This document shows, piece after piece, positions 8,203 through 17,848 of a DNA stretch of 64,000 nucleotides. Position 1 is the first letter of the stretch. The number at the start of each line of letters is the position of its first letter. The position numbers and the translations under genes are program-made. The notes under the pieces are model-generated. The model worked only from the letters and a program-made list of their open reading frames with translations. It did no database searches and was not told where the DNA came from. Source of the DNA: UBA1738 sp045538755 (lineage in GTDB: Bacteria > Bacillota > Clostridia > UBA1381); the NCBI GenBank assembly GCA_045538755.1, contig JAZQEC010000044.1:7495-71494 (forward strand). Direction: 5' to 3'.

Positions 8203-9939
8203 TTAAATTTGTTCCATATTTTTCGGTGTGACGTAAACCGTGTTGTAGTTGTCATAGACAACCATACCAGGTTTTGCACCGTTTGGCTTTTTGACATTTT
8301 TAACTTGCGTGTAGTCAACAGGTACTTGTGAAGATTCACGTGCCTTGGAATAATAAGCAGCAAGCTGTGCGGCCTCCATCATAGTGGAGACTGGAATGTG
8401 CTTGTCAATTCCAAGCTTTATTATAGTGTGTGAACCGTGAATTTTTTTTGTATGAAACCACATATCGCCTGAGTTTGCAAACTTCAATGTCAGGTAGTCG
8501 TTTTGTGTATTGTTTTTTCCTACATAAATGTCAAAGCCGTCGCTCGAAATAAAATGCATAGGCTTTGATTCGGCTTTTGCGCCTTTTTTAGATCTTTTCT
8601 GTCGGTGGATATAACCTTCTTCGGAAAGCTCGTAACGAATTGCGTTTAAATCGCTTTCCGATACTGAATTTTCAACAGCCGCAAGAGTACTCTCAAGATA
8701 CTCAATGTCTGAAAGTGTTGCAGTCATTTGCTTTTTAACTTCAATTTCTGCATTTTTAAGCTTGTTATAAAGCTTGTAATATCGTTGCGCGTTTTTTGAA
8801 GCGGAAAGTGCTCCTAAAAGCTCAATTTCCATTTCAGGACAGCCCTCTTCGTAATAATTTTCGACTGTTACCGAAGTTTGACCGTCTTTAATTCTGTAAA
8901 GATTAGCGGTTAATAAGTCACCGCATACCTTATATTTTTCCTTATTTTCTGCTTCTAAAAGAGTTTTTTTCTGAATTGCAAGTTTTTTTGAGCATCTTTC
9001 AATATTGTTGACAAGAAGTTTTATAAGGTCGTAAGACTTATGCTTCATCCGCTCCTTTTGGTCACGCTCTTGGTAAAATCTGCTTACAACCTCGCTTATT
9101 GTATCAAAATACTTGATGTTGTAACTGCTTCCGTACTGACGGATTTCGGTTGCGGAGAAGTCTATCGGATGCATAGCGGAGTCGAAAATGATACAGGGTG
9201 CAAATTCTATATTTTCAGCAAAATCCAAAAGCTCATCTCTGACAGCTTGCTTTTCGTTTTCAGAAAGCTCACCGCAGACGATGCCGGATTTTCCGGTTGC
9301 TTTAAAGACTATTTCTCTTGCGGTTACGGGACTTATGCCGGAAATTTTTGACATTATAACCTTTTCAGGTGTTGTTCCTTCACCGGAAAAGTCAAGGCAC
9401 ACATTCTTCACACCGCTTGATAAAATTGCGGTTTTATCCTGCGGTGGAGGAAATACGTATGTGCAACCTGGTAGAATTTGCCTGACTGAACTTAATGTGA
9501 AGTCGACGTGCTTTGCCGAGTCGATAATTCGGTAGTCGTCTGCGCACAGGATTATGTTGGAGTTTCTGCCCATAATCTCGATAATAAGATGCTTTGTTGT
9601 AAGGTCGCCAAGCTCGTTATATGATTCTATATCAATTTCAACTATTCTTTCCATATCAGGCTGGGAAATTTTTATAATTTTTCCGCTTGCTAAATGCTTG
9701 CGAAGAAGCATACAAAACATTGGCGGTGTTTTCGGATTTTCCTTTACCGAATCGGTGAAATGAATTCGTGCATTATTTGCGCTTGCACTTAATACCAGCT
9801 TGTACGCACCGCTAAATGCACGCACAGCAATTAAAAGCTCGTCTTTTTCTGGCTGATGTATTTTATCAATCCGTCCGCCGAGCAGATTTTGGGTAAGTTC
9901 TTCAACTGTTTTTCGTACACAAATTGTATCAAATGCCAT
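8203..9939 (-). CDS. rqcH: Ribosome quality control protein RqcH (NFACT/Rqc2 homologue)
   Basis: A 578-residue NFACT protein that binds stalled 50S subunits and directs alanine tailing of blocked nascent chains. NFACT-N begins MAFDTICVRKTVEELTQNL and contains LLRKHLASGKI and DMERIVEIDI. A helix-hairpin-helix and a coiled coil with Lys/Glu-rich heptads occupy about residues 290-440. The NFACT-R signature GDMWFHTKKIHGSH lies near residue 490. Length is normal for the family. It is transcribed divergently from the yicC operon. Confidence 0.92.
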   Translation of the reverse strand: MAFDTICVRKTVEELTQNLLGGRIDKIHQPEKDELLIAVRAFSGAYKLVLSASANNARIHFTDSVKENPKTPPMFCMLLRKHLASGKIIKISQPDMERIVEIDIESYNELGDLTTKHLIIEIMGRNSNIILCADDYRIIDSAKHVDFTLSSVRQILPGCTYVFPPPQDKTAILSSGVKNVCLDFSGEGTTPEKVIMSKISGISPVTAREIVFKATGKSGIVCGELSENEKQAVRDELLDFAENIEFAPCIIFDSAMHPIDFSATEIRQYGSSYNIKYFDTISEVVSRFYQERDQKERMKHKSYDLIKLLVNNIERCSKKLAIQKKTLLEAENKEKYKVCGDLLTANLYRIKDGQTSVTVENYYEEGCPEMEIELLGALSASKNAQRYYKLYNKLKNAEIEVKKQMTATLSDIEYLESTLAAVENSVSESDLNAIRYELSEEGYIHRQKRSKKGAKAESKPMHFISSDGFDIYVGKNNTQNDYLTLKFANSGDMWFHTKKIHGSHTIIKLGIDKHIPVSTMMEAAQLAAYYSKARESSQVPVDYTQVKNVKKPNGAKPGMVVYDNYNTVYVTPKNMEQI

Positions 9940-10040
9940 AAATTTATCCTCCGATTTAATATTGTATCATAAAAATCGAAGAAAATCAAAAAAAATTAAA
10001 GAATTTTCAAAAAAGTATGTTATTTTTGAAAATTTTATGG

Positions 10041-10046
10041 TATAAT
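10041..10046 (+). promoter_or_regulatory. Probable -10 box of the yicC operon
   Basis: A consensus TATAAT stands 31 bases before the yicC start in the rqcH-yicC divergent region. The -35 region 17 bases upstream (TGTTAT) is poor. It would start the long co-directional block that runs to thiI. Confidence 0.45.
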
Positions 10047-10077
10047 GATAAGAATAATGGTAAAGTGGGTGAAGTTT

Positions 10078-10956
10078 GTGTTAAAAAGTATGACAGGCTA
10101 TGGCAGAAATGAAGCCATAGAAGGCGGTAAAAAAATTTTATGCGAAATCAAATCGGTAAATCACCGCTACTCTGACTATTCAATAAAAGTACCGAAATAT
10201 TACGGATTTTTGGAGGACAAGGCTAGGGAGTATGTTTCGAAGCATATTTCACGAGGCAAGGTGGATGTATATATCGGAATTGAAAGCTATGCAGAAGCCG
10301 ATAAGGAAATTGTTGTAAACAAGGAGCTGGCAAAAAGCTATCTTGACGCCTTATACAGTCTTCGTGATGAATTTGGTCTTCGTGACGATATTTCAGTAAA
10401 CAGCGTTTCGCGTTATCCGGACATTTTTGTTCAGGAGAGAAAGGAAGAGGACGAAGAGGAACTCTGGCAAAACGTAAAAGCAGTTTTAACACCGGCTCTT
10501 GATTCCTTTGTTGCGATGCGTATGCGTGAAGGTGAGAGAATTCAAAAAGACCTTGAAGCACGTGTTGAATATATGAAGGAGCTGGCTCAAAAAATTAACG
10601 AGCGTTCGCCTGAAACTGTCAAGGAGTACAGGGAAAGACTTTATGAAAAGATTAAGGACGTTTTAGCAGATCGTGAAATTGATGACCAGAGAGTTTTAAC
10701 CGAGGTTGCAATTTTTGCAGATAAGGTTGCTGTAAATGAAGAAATGGTACGCCTTTCAAGTCACTTTGAAGAATTTTACGGAATTTGTGCATCAGGCGAG
10801 CCGGCAGGAAGAAAGCTTGATTTTCTTATACAGGAAATTAACAGAGAAATCAATACAACAGGCTCAAAGGCAAGTGATATTGAAATTGCAAAGCTTGTAG
10901 TTGAACTAAAGGCAGAGACCGAGAAACTGCGTGAGCAGATTCAGAACATAGAATAG
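10078..10956 (+). CDS. YicC/YloC-family endoribonuclease
   Basis: A 292-residue YicC-like protein. The N-terminal signature SMTGYGRNEA, the KSVNHRYSDYSIKVP segment and the C-terminal DUF1732 part (GRKLDFLIQEINREINTTGSKASD) are all present. The family has endoribonuclease activity and influences small-RNA decay. The GTG at 10078 was chosen because family members start two to four residues before SMTGYGR and GGGTGAAG lies just upstream; an ATG at 10045 lies within the promoter. remA follows after 9 bases. Confidence 0.88.
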   Translation: MLKSMTGYGRNEAIEGGKKILCEIKSVNHRYSDYSIKVPKYYGFLEDKAREYVSKHISRGKVDVYIGIESYAEADKEIVVNKELAKSYLDALYSLRDEFGLRDDISVNSVSRYPDIFVQERKEEDEEELWQNVKAVLTPALDSFVAMRMREGERIQKDLEARVEYMKELAQKINERSPETVKEYRERLYEKIKDVLADREIDDQRVLTEVAIFADKVAVNEEMVRLSSHFEEFYGICASGEPAGRKLDFLIQEINREINTTGSKASDIEIAKLVVELKAETEKLREQIQNIE

Positions 10957-10965
10957 GAGGCAGAT

Positions 10966-11217
10966 ATGAGCTTAATAAATATCGGATTTGGAAACATCGT
11001 TCTGTCTGAAAAGGTTGTTGCAGTAATAAGCCCTGAATCAGCGCCTATAAAAAGAGTAATCCGTGAAGCAGAGGAAAAGGGCAAGCTTATAAATGCAACC
11101 TACGGCAGACGTACAAGAGCGGTTTTAGTTACAGATTCTGACCATATCATTCTGTCTGCGCTTCAGCCGGAAACAATTTCAAATAGACTTATGCAGGAGG
11201 GTGTTCATGATGAGTAA
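10966..11217 (+). CDS. remA: Extracellular matrix regulator RemA-like (DUF370)
   Basis: An 83-residue protein of the DUF370/RemA family: IGFGNIV near the start, ESAPIKRVIREAEEKGKLINATYGRRTRAVLV in the middle and LSALQPETI at the end. In Bacillus, RemA is a ring-forming DNA-binding activator of matrix and osmoprotection genes. In Clostridia it almost always sits between yicC and gmk, as here. AGGAGG precedes the ATG, and its 3' end overlaps gmk by 11 bases. Confidence 0.9.
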   Translation: MSLINIGFGNIVLSEKVVAVISPESAPIKRVIREAEEKGKLINATYGRRTRAVLVTDSDHIILSALQPETISNRLMQEGVHDE

Positions 11218-11803
11218 AGGTTCGCTTTTTGTAATATCTGGACCTTCCGGAACAGGAAAAGGAACTCTTTGTACAGAGCTTTTAAAGGAAGACAACATAT
11301 TTCTTTCAATTTCTGCTACAACACGCGATAAACGCAACGGTGAAATAGAAGGAGTTACATATTTTTACACCACCGAAGACAATTTTAAAAGTATGATTGA
11401 AAGCGGTGAAATGCTTGAATATGCTGTGTATAGCGGAAATTACTACGGTACTCCGAAAAAAGCAGTATGCGATATGTTAGAGGACGGCAAAAATGTAATT
11501 TTAGAAATTGAAGCACAGGGTGCACTTAAGGTAAAAGAAGTAATGCCCGAAGCGGTACTGATTTTTGTAGTTCCGCCGTCAATTTCTGAACTGCGCAAGC
11601 GTCTTACTGAACGTGGAAGAGAAGATGACGATGAAATTGAGCGTCGTATAGAGGCAGCAAAATGGGAATTTTCACAGTCGCCTAAATATAACTATGTTAT
11701 AGTTAACGATGACCTGACAAGATGTGTCGGAGAAACGTTAAATATTATAAAAGCAACAAATGATAGACAGCAGATGATAGAAAAATTATTAAAAGAAATA
11801 TAA
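11207..11803 (+). CDS. gmk: Guanylate kinase
   Basis: A 198-residue GMP kinase (GMP + ATP to GDP + ADP). The P-loop GPSGTGKGT is near residues 10-18, the GMP-binding segment reads SATTRDKRNGEIEGVTYFY, and ILEIEAQGA holds the later conserved Asp/Glu region. Two adjacent ATG codons (11207 and 11210) fit AGGAGG at 11195-11200; the first gives 6-base spacing, the second 9. It overlaps the end of remA and is followed by rpoZ. Confidence 0.95.
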   Translation: MMSKGSLFVISGPSGTGKGTLCTELLKEDNIFLSISATTRDKRNGEIEGVTYFYTTEDNFKSMIESGEMLEYAVYSGNYYGTPKKAVCDMLEDGKNVILEIEAQGALKVKEVMPEAVLIFVVPPSISELRKRLTERGREDDDEIERRIEAAKWEFSQSPKYNYVIVNDDLTRCVGETLNIIKATNDRQQMIEKLLKEI

Positions 11804-11817
11804 GGAGAAATGTTATT

Positions 11818-12033
11818 ATGATGATCAAACCAGGAATTAGTGCACTTGAAAAATGTGTAGAGGACGGATGCAGATACATCCTCGTTACAATGGCTGCAAA
11901 AAGAGCAAGAATGCTCGGCAAAAATGATGATTGCACAGTTGCGTGTGATTCAGAAAACCCTGTTTCAAAGGCTGTTATGGAAATTTCATGCGGCAAAATC
12001 GGTTATAAGCCGATAAAGTTAGAAGACAAATAA
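11818..12033 (+). CDS. rpoZ: RNA polymerase omega subunit
   Basis: A 71-residue omega subunit. The conserved N-terminal fold reads CRYILVTMAAKRARML, the segment that wraps the C-terminus of beta-prime. The remA-gmk-rpoZ-priA order is a standard Firmicutes arrangement. AAGGAG lies about 10 bases before the first ATG. Confidence 0.92.
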   Translation: MMIKPGISALEKCVEDGCRYILVTMAAKRARMLGKNDDCTVACDSENPVSKAVMEISCGKIGYKPIKLEDK

Positions 12034-12051
12034 TTTGGAGGTAAAAATTCC

Positions 12052-14469
12052 TTGATTGCAGAGGTAATTGTTAATTACAAGTCAAAAAGTGTTGATAAGG
12101 TATTTGATTATGCTGTTGGCGATGAGCTTGTACCTGAAATTGGTGTGGGCTCGTGTGTCATAGTACCGTTCGGCACTAAAAATAAGCCGCGCGAGGCTTA
12201 TGTAATGGCTGTCAAGGAATCTTCAAATGCAAAAAATCTCAAATCAGTTGTAAGACTGGCAAAAGACATCCGTCTTTTTGACGAAAAACAGCTTGAACTT
12301 ATAAACTGGATGCGTGAAAAATATCTTGTAACATATCTTGACGCAATCCACGCAGTTGCGCCTTCAGGAACAGATGTAAAGCAGGAAGAGTGGATAGTGC
12401 TTATTTCTTCTAAAAAAGAAGATAATGAGATTGTAAAAGTGCTTTTAGAAAACGGCGGAGCTGTTGAAATAAACAGGCTTATGGAGTTTTTTGAAGGAAA
12501 TATAAAAAAAGCGCTTTCAGCACTTGAAAAAGCCGGAGTAATAAGGACTGAATTTCGTGACAGCCGTATGGTAAGGGATAAAACAGTGCGTGTTGCGGAG
12601 ATTTTGGTAGAAAGCGAATCAGTGCCGCAAATTCAGGAATCCCTTGAAAAAAGCAATGCGTTTGTTCAGGCGAAAATGCTTGAAATTCTTGCAGAATGCG
12701 GCAGACTCTCTCTTTTTGATATGGTACATTTTTCAGGTGGCTCATATAACGCAATAAGAGCGCTTGAAAAAAAAGGTTATATTAAAACCTTTGACGTAAC
12801 TGTTATGAGGGAGATAGATAGCGATGAAATGGCTGAATCAAAAAAGCCGGAGCTTACAAGTGAACAGAAAACCGTTTTAGATAGCCTATATTCTGCATTG
12901 GAAAAAGGCGAGTATAAGCCGTATCTTTTGCACGGTGTAACAGGCTCGGGAAAAACCGAGGTCTATATGCGTATAATTGAGAAATGCGTCGAAGACGGAA
13001 AACAAGCGATTGTGCTTGTGCCGGAAATCTCGCTTACACCGCAGATGGTTTCAAGATTCAAATCAAGGTTTGGAGGGAAAATCGCTATTATCCATAGCGG
13101 TCTATCGCTCGGCGAAAAGTATGACCAGTGGAAAAAAATACGAAACGGCGAAGCGGATATTGTAGTTGGTGCGAGGTCAGCGGTTTTTGCACCGCTTGAT
13201 AATATCGGTGTCATAATTATGGACGAGGAGCACGAGCAGACATATAAATCTGAAATGTCTCCAAGATATAATACGCATGAGGTTGCACAATTTCGTGCAA
13301 AGCAGTATAATTCGCTTTTGGTTTTTGCATCAGCAACGCCTCTTATAACAAGCTATTATAAGGCAGAAAAAGGCGAATATGAACTGCTTGAAATGAAAAA
13401 CAGAGTAAATAATAATGCTATGCCGAAAGTTTTGACCGTGGACCTTAGGGAAGAGCTTGAAAGCGGGAATAAATCTGTTATAAGCCGAAAACTTCAGGAG
13501 GAAATATCCCAAAATATTAAAAACGGCGAGCAGACGATACTCTTTTTAAACAGACGAGGATTTTCCACATTCGTTTCCTGCAGAAAGTGCGGATACGTTG
13601 CGGAATGCCCAAATTGTAGTATTTCGCTCAAATACCACAAATTTGACAATACATTAAGATGTCATTACTGTGGGCATACTATAAAGAATTACACGTCCTG
13701 CCCTGAATGCAAAAGTAAATATATACGCTATTTCGGAGGCGGAACGCAAAAAGTGGAAGAGGAAATACATAAGCTGTTTCCTGATGCCACAACAATCCGT
13801 ATGGATGTCGACACAACTGGTAAAAAACATTCACACGAGCAGATTTTGAAAAAATTTGAAGAAGAAAAAATTGATATATTAATAGGCACGCAGATGGTTA
13901 CAAAAGGTCTTGATTTCCCTGATGTAACGCTTGTTGGCGTAATTTCTGCGGACACTATTTTAAATATAGACGATTACAGGTCCCAAGAACGCACTTTTTC
14001 AGTTTTAGAGCAGGTTACCGGAAGAGCTGGCAGAAGCAAAAAGACCGGAAGAAGCGTGATTCAGACGTACAGTCCGGACAATAAAGCAATTCAGCTTATG
14101 CAGGAGCATAACTATCATGCCTTTTATAAAGAAGAGCTTGCCATAAGAAAAGCTATGTGGTATCCACCGTTTTGTGAAATTATTTCGGTAATATTTTCAG
14201 GTGGCAGCGAAAATGTAACAGCGCAGTGTGCAAAGTTTTTTGCAAAGAATCTTGCTGATGAAGAAACGCAAAAAATACAGCTTTTAGGGCCTATTCCTGC
14301 GTATATATCCAAAATAAAGAATAAATATATATACAGAATGATAATAAAATGTGAAAATAGCGACGCTCTTAGTGGAATTCTTGTTTTTGCACAGAATGAG
14401 TGCCGTAAAAATGCAAATTATGATAATATTACAATAGTTATAGATAAGAATCCGAATAACATGGGGTGA
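12052..14469 (+). CDS. priA: Primosomal protein N' (PriA helicase)
   Basis: An 805-residue superfamily 2 helicase that reloads the replisome at stalled forks. It has the 3'BD domain at the N-terminus, Walker A GVTGSGKTE near residue 297, the DEEH Walker B box, motif III FASATP, a zinc domain with paired CxxC sequences (CRKCGY, CPNC, CHYCG, CPEC) and QVTGRAGR motif VI. The start is TTG, 4 bases beyond GGAGGTAAAAATTC. def follows after 4 bases. Confidence 0.95.
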   Translation: MIAEVIVNYKSKSVDKVFDYAVGDELVPEIGVGSCVIVPFGTKNKPREAYVMAVKESSNAKNLKSVVRLAKDIRLFDEKQLELINWMREKYLVTYLDAIHAVAPSGTDVKQEEWIVLISSKKEDNEIVKVLLENGGAVEINRLMEFFEGNIKKALSALEKAGVIRTEFRDSRMVRDKTVRVAEILVESESVPQIQESLEKSNAFVQAKMLEILAECGRLSLFDMVHFSGGSYNAIRALEKKGYIKTFDVTVMREIDSDEMAESKKPELTSEQKTVLDSLYSALEKGEYKPYLLHGVTGSGKTEVYMRIIEKCVEDGKQAIVLVPEISLTPQMVSRFKSRFGGKIAIIHSGLSLGEKYDQWKKIRNGEADIVVGARSAVFAPLDNIGVIIMDEEHEQTYKSEMSPRYNTHEVAQFRAKQYNSLLVFASATPLITSYYKAEKGEYELLEMKNRVNNNAMPKVLTVDLREELESGNKSVISRKLQEEISQNIKNGEQTILFLNRRGFSTFVSCRKCGYVAECPNCSISLKYHKFDNTLRCHYCGHTIKNYTSCPECKSKYIRYFGGGTQKVEEEIHKLFPDATTIRMDVDTTGKKHSHEQILKKFEEEKIDILIGTQMVTKGLDFPDVTLVGVISADTILNIDDYRSQERTFSVLEQVTGRAGRSKKTGRSVIQTYSPDNKAIQLMQEHNYHAFYKEELAIRKAMWYPPFCEIISVIFSGGSENVTAQCAKFFAKNLADEETQKIQLLGPIPAYISKIKNKYIYRMIIKCENSDALSGILVFAQNECRKNANYDNITIVIDKNPNNMG

Positions 14470-14473
14470 AGAA

Positions 14474-14926
14474 ATGGCATTAAGAGAGATAAGAAAAAAA
14501 GGCGACGAAATCCTTTACAAAAAATGTAAGGAAGTAAAAGTTTTTGATAAAAAACTTGCAATTTTGCTTGATGATATGTATGAGACGATGCAAAAATGCG
14601 ATGGCGTCGGGCTTGCAGCACCGCAGGTGGGCATATTAAAGAGGGCAGTTGTAATTGATATCGGAGAAGGAAAAATTGAGCTTGTAAATCCGAAAATAAT
14701 AAAGGCAGAAGGGTCGCAAATTGGTCAGGAAGGCTGTCTTAGCGTACCTGGAGTATGGGGCGAGGTTGAAAGACCGAATTCTGTAACGGTTGAGGCTTTT
14801 GACCGAAACGGTAATAAATTTCAAATTTCGGGAACTGAACTTTTAGCACGTGCATTTTGTCATGAGCTTGACCACTTAGAGGGTGAGTTGTTTTTGGATA
14901 AGGCAACAAAAATAGAGGAAAATTAA
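14474..14926 (+). CDS. def: Peptide deformylase
   Basis: A 150-residue iron/zinc peptide deformylase that removes the formyl group from nascent proteins. All three motifs are present: GVGLAAPQVGI, EGCLSVPG and HELDHLEG. It lies between priA and fmt, its functional counterpart, two bases from the fmt start. Confidence 0.96.
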   Translation: MALREIRKKGDEILYKKCKEVKVFDKKLAILLDDMYETMQKCDGVGLAAPQVGILKRAVVIDIGEGKIELVNPKIIKAEGSQIGQEGCLSVPGVWGEVERPNSVTVEAFDRNGNKFQISGTELLARAFCHELDHLEGELFLDKATKIEEN

Positions 14927-14928
14927 TT

Positions 14929-15852
14929 ATGAAAGTTTTGTTTATGGGAACGCCGGACATTGCGGCAACCTGTCTTTTGGCGCTTTTTGAGAGCGATATT
15001 GAGCTTGTAGGTGCTGTTAGCCAGCCTGATAAGCCAAAGGGCAGAGGACATAAAATGATGCCGACCGATGTAAAGGTGGCGGCAGAAAAAATAGGAATAC
15101 CTGTTTTTCAGCCTGAAAGCCTTAAAAACGGCGAGCTTCAGCCGGTTTTAGATGAGCTAAAACCCGATATTATTGCAGTTGTAGCATACGGCAAAATTTT
15201 GCCGAAGTATATTATTGACTATCCAAAATACGGATGTATTAATATGCACGCATCACTTCTTCCAAAGCTTAGAGGTGCTGCTCCGATTCAATGGGCGGTT
15301 ATAAACGGCGACAAAAAAACCGGTGCAACCACAATGCTTATGGACGAAGGTCTTGATACAGGAGATATGCTGCTTTCAGAGGAAATTGAAATCGGAGAGT
15401 ATGAGACATCTGAGGAACTTTTTGAAAGAATGGCAACTCTTGGCGGAAAATTACTTGTAAAAACAATACAGGAAATAAGGGAGATAAAACCCGTGCCGCA
15501 AGAGCATGAAAAGCATACTTATGCACCGATGATAAAAAAGGAAATGGCGCATATTGACTGGACAAAAACCACAGATGAAATCTCGAAGCTTATTTGCGGA
15601 ATGAACAGCTGGCCGATGGCATACAGCCTTTTGGAAGGCGAGGCTGTGAAAATAATTTCGGCAAGAAAAGGCGGAGCAGTAAACGGAAAATGCGGCGAAA
15701 TTATCGGGTACGAAAAGGGAAAAGGGCTCAGGGTAAAAACATCTGACGGCTCAATATATATACTCGTAGCGCAGTTTCCAAACAGTAAACGAATGGGTAT
15801 AGATGAGTATTTAAGGGGACACAAAATAGAAAACGGAACAGTTTTTCAATAA
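14929..15852 (+). CDS. fmt: Methionyl-tRNA formyltransferase
   Basis: A 307-residue enzyme that formylates initiator Met-tRNA with 10-formyl-THF. The N-terminal Rossmann domain begins VLFMGTPDIAA; the SLLPKLRGAAPIQWA loop contains the active-site region and the tRNA-binding basic segment; the C-terminal OB-fold begins near residue 205. It forms an operon with def. Confidence 0.96.
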   Translation: MKVLFMGTPDIAATCLLALFESDIELVGAVSQPDKPKGRGHKMMPTDVKVAAEKIGIPVFQPESLKNGELQPVLDELKPDIIAVVAYGKILPKYIIDYPKYGCINMHASLLPKLRGAAPIQWAVINGDKKTGATTMLMDEGLDTGDMLLSEEIEIGEYETSEELFERMATLGGKLLVKTIQEIREIKPVPQEHEKHTYAPMIKKEMAHIDWTKTTDEISKLICGMNSWPMAYSLLEGEAVKIISARKGGAVNGKCGEIIGYEKGKGLRVKTSDGSIYILVAQFPNSKRMGIDEYLRGHKIENGTVFQ

Positions 15853-15864
15853 GGAGAGAAAGTT

Positions 15865-16551
15865 ATGTTATTTTATGATTCAACTTATATATTGGTTATA
15901 CTTGGATTTTTACTTGCGACACTTGCATCAACAGGCGTGCAGAGTGCATTCAGAAAATATTCACAGGTGAGAAGTTACCGCCACTATACAGGTCTTGATG
16001 CGGCTCGCAAAATTTTAGACGATAACGGTCTTTATAATATCCGTGTTGAGCATACAAGCGGAAATCTTACTGACCACTATGACCCGACAGCAAACGTAAT
16101 TCGCCTTTCTGATGCAACTTATAATTCTGACTCCGTTGCGGCAATCGGAGTTGCGGCACACGAAGCAGGTCACGCAGTTCAGCACTCAGTGGGATACGCA
16201 CCGATTAAAATAAGAAATTCAATAGTTCCTGCTGTGAATATATGCTCAAGGCTTTCAATGCCGCTCTTTATAATAGGACTTTTACTTGGAGCAACAGGCC
16301 TTGCGAATGTAGGAATATTCCTGTTCGGCTTTGCACTTATTTTTCAGCTTGTAACACTTCCTGTGGAATTTGATGCAAGCCGCAGAGCTATTAAGATATT
16401 GGATTCGAGTATGATGCTTGATGAACAGGAGCTTGTGGGTGCGAAAAAGGTTTTAAGAGCCGCTGCAATGACTTATGTAGCTGCAGTTTTGGCATCAGCT
16501 CTTCAACTTTTAAGACTTATACTTTTAAACAACTCAAGAAGAAGAGACTAA
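15865..16551 (+). CDS. Membrane zinc metallopeptidase, YugP-like
   Basis: A 228-residue membrane protein of the neutral zinc metallopeptidase 2 (YugP) family. A hydrophobic segment lies at residues 5-22, the zinc motif HEAGHAVQH near residue 97, and two or three further hydrophobic segments follow (about 125-165 and 200-220). The active site probably faces the membrane surface. It is placed between fmt and rsmB, a common neighbourhood in Clostridia. Substrate unknown. Confidence 0.85.
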   Translation: MLFYDSTYILVILGFLLATLASTGVQSAFRKYSQVRSYRHYTGLDAARKILDDNGLYNIRVEHTSGNLTDHYDPTANVIRLSDATYNSDSVAAIGVAAHEAGHAVQHSVGYAPIKIRNSIVPAVNICSRLSMPLFIIGLLLGATGLANVGIFLFGFALIFQLVTLPVEFDASRRAIKILDSSMMLDEQELVGAKKVLRAAAMTYVAAVLASALQLLRLILLNNSRRRD

Positions 16552-16564
16552 GAGGAAATAATTT

Positions 16565-17845
16565 ATGGTAAATGCAAGAGAGACAGCTCTTTTAACGCTT
16601 TATGAAATTGAATATAACAGTGCATACTCCAATATGGCTTTAAAGGAAGCACTTATCTCTGATGTCAGCGGACTTGACAAGGCATTTATAACGACACTTG
16701 TTTACGGAGTTGTAAGGCGAAAGCTGACGCTTGACTATATAATTTCAAGGTATTCTAAAACAAAAATTAAGAAAATGTCAAAGTTTGTGCTTTTGGTTCT
16801 TAGGATGGGAGTTTATCAAATTTATTTTATGGATAAAGTTCCTGATTCTGCAGCAGTAAATGAAAGCGTAAAGCTGGCAAAAAGATACTGCGGAAAATCA
16901 GCAGGTTTTGTAAATGGTATATTACATTCAGTAATAAGAGGCAGAGAAAGCCTTGAATACCCTGACGATAAAGTAAAGTTTTTATCTGTAAAGTATTCAT
17001 TTACAGAAGAAACAGTAAAAAACTTTATGCAGTATGATTTTTGTGAAGAGCTTTTGGAAGCACTCAATAAAGAGCCCAAGACTACAATACGTATAAACAG
17101 ATTAAAGGGTACTGATTTCGCGCTTGCAAATATAGAACTTGAAAAATCTCCTTTGTATGAATATGCAAGGACTGTATCAGGATTTGACATTTCATCTTCT
17201 GTGGAATATAAAGAAGGAAAGTTCATAGCGCAAGATGTTGCGGCTATGATGGCTGTTGAGGCACTTGGCCCTAAAAAGGGCGACCATGTTATTGATGTAT
17301 GTGCAGCTCCAGGTGGAAAAACAACGCATATAGCCGAGCTTATGGAAAATGAAGGAAGAATAAGCGCATTTGACATTCATCCGCATAAGGTAGAAATTAT
17401 AAGAAAAAATGCGCAGCGTATGGGAATAAGTATCATTAATGCTGAAGTTAACGACGCGGCTGTGCTTTCAGAGGATTTGATTGAAACTGCCGACAAGGTT
17501 TTGGCGGATGTGCCGTGTTCGGGACTGGGAATTATAAGACGAAAACCCGACATTAAATGGAATAAGGAAAATATATCAGAGCTTCCTGCCTTGCAGTACC
17601 GCATTTTAGAAAATGCGGCAAGATATCTAAAGTCAGGTGGTGAGCTTGTTTATAGTACTTGTACTTTAAATAAGAAAGAGAATGAAGATGTAATTTGCGA
17701 GTTTGTTAAAAATAATAAGGAGTATGAATTTGTAAAAATCGAACTTCCTGGGACTTTAGCAAGAGAAAACAGCGGATATATCACACTTTATCCAAATATA
17801 GATAATACAGACGGATTCTTTATATCCAAGATAAAAAGGGTGTAG
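16565..17845 (+). CDS. rsmB: 16S rRNA (cytosine-967-C5)-methyltransferase RsmB
   Basis: A 426-residue RsmB/Sun protein. The N-terminal NusB-like RNA-binding domain (ARETALLTLYEIE) is followed by the SAM-dependent methyltransferase domain with VCAAPGGKTTHIAEL, the motif IV Cys in DVPCSGLGIIRRKPD and the catalytic Cys in STCTLNKKENE. All key residues are intact. It overlaps nothing but is only 3 bases from rlmN. Confidence 0.94.
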   Translation: MVNARETALLTLYEIEYNSAYSNMALKEALISDVSGLDKAFITTLVYGVVRRKLTLDYIISRYSKTKIKKMSKFVLLVLRMGVYQIYFMDKVPDSAAVNESVKLAKRYCGKSAGFVNGILHSVIRGRESLEYPDDKVKFLSVKYSFTEETVKNFMQYDFCEELLEALNKEPKTTIRINRLKGTDFALANIELEKSPLYEYARTVSGFDISSSVEYKEGKFIAQDVAAMMAVEALGPKKGDHVIDVCAAPGGKTTHIAELMENEGRISAFDIHPHKVEIIRKNAQRMGISIINAEVNDAAVLSEDLIETADKVLADVPCSGLGIIRRKPDIKWNKENISELPALQYRILENAARYLKSGGELVYSTCTLNKKENEDVICEFVKNNKEYEFVKIELPGTLARENSGYITLYPNIDNTDGFFISKIKRV

Positions 17846-17848
17846 GCG

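Noticed and set aside
16822..17376. 184-codon frame opposite rsmB
   Set aside because: Antisense shadow of a well-conserved gene; no start context and no recognisable protein.
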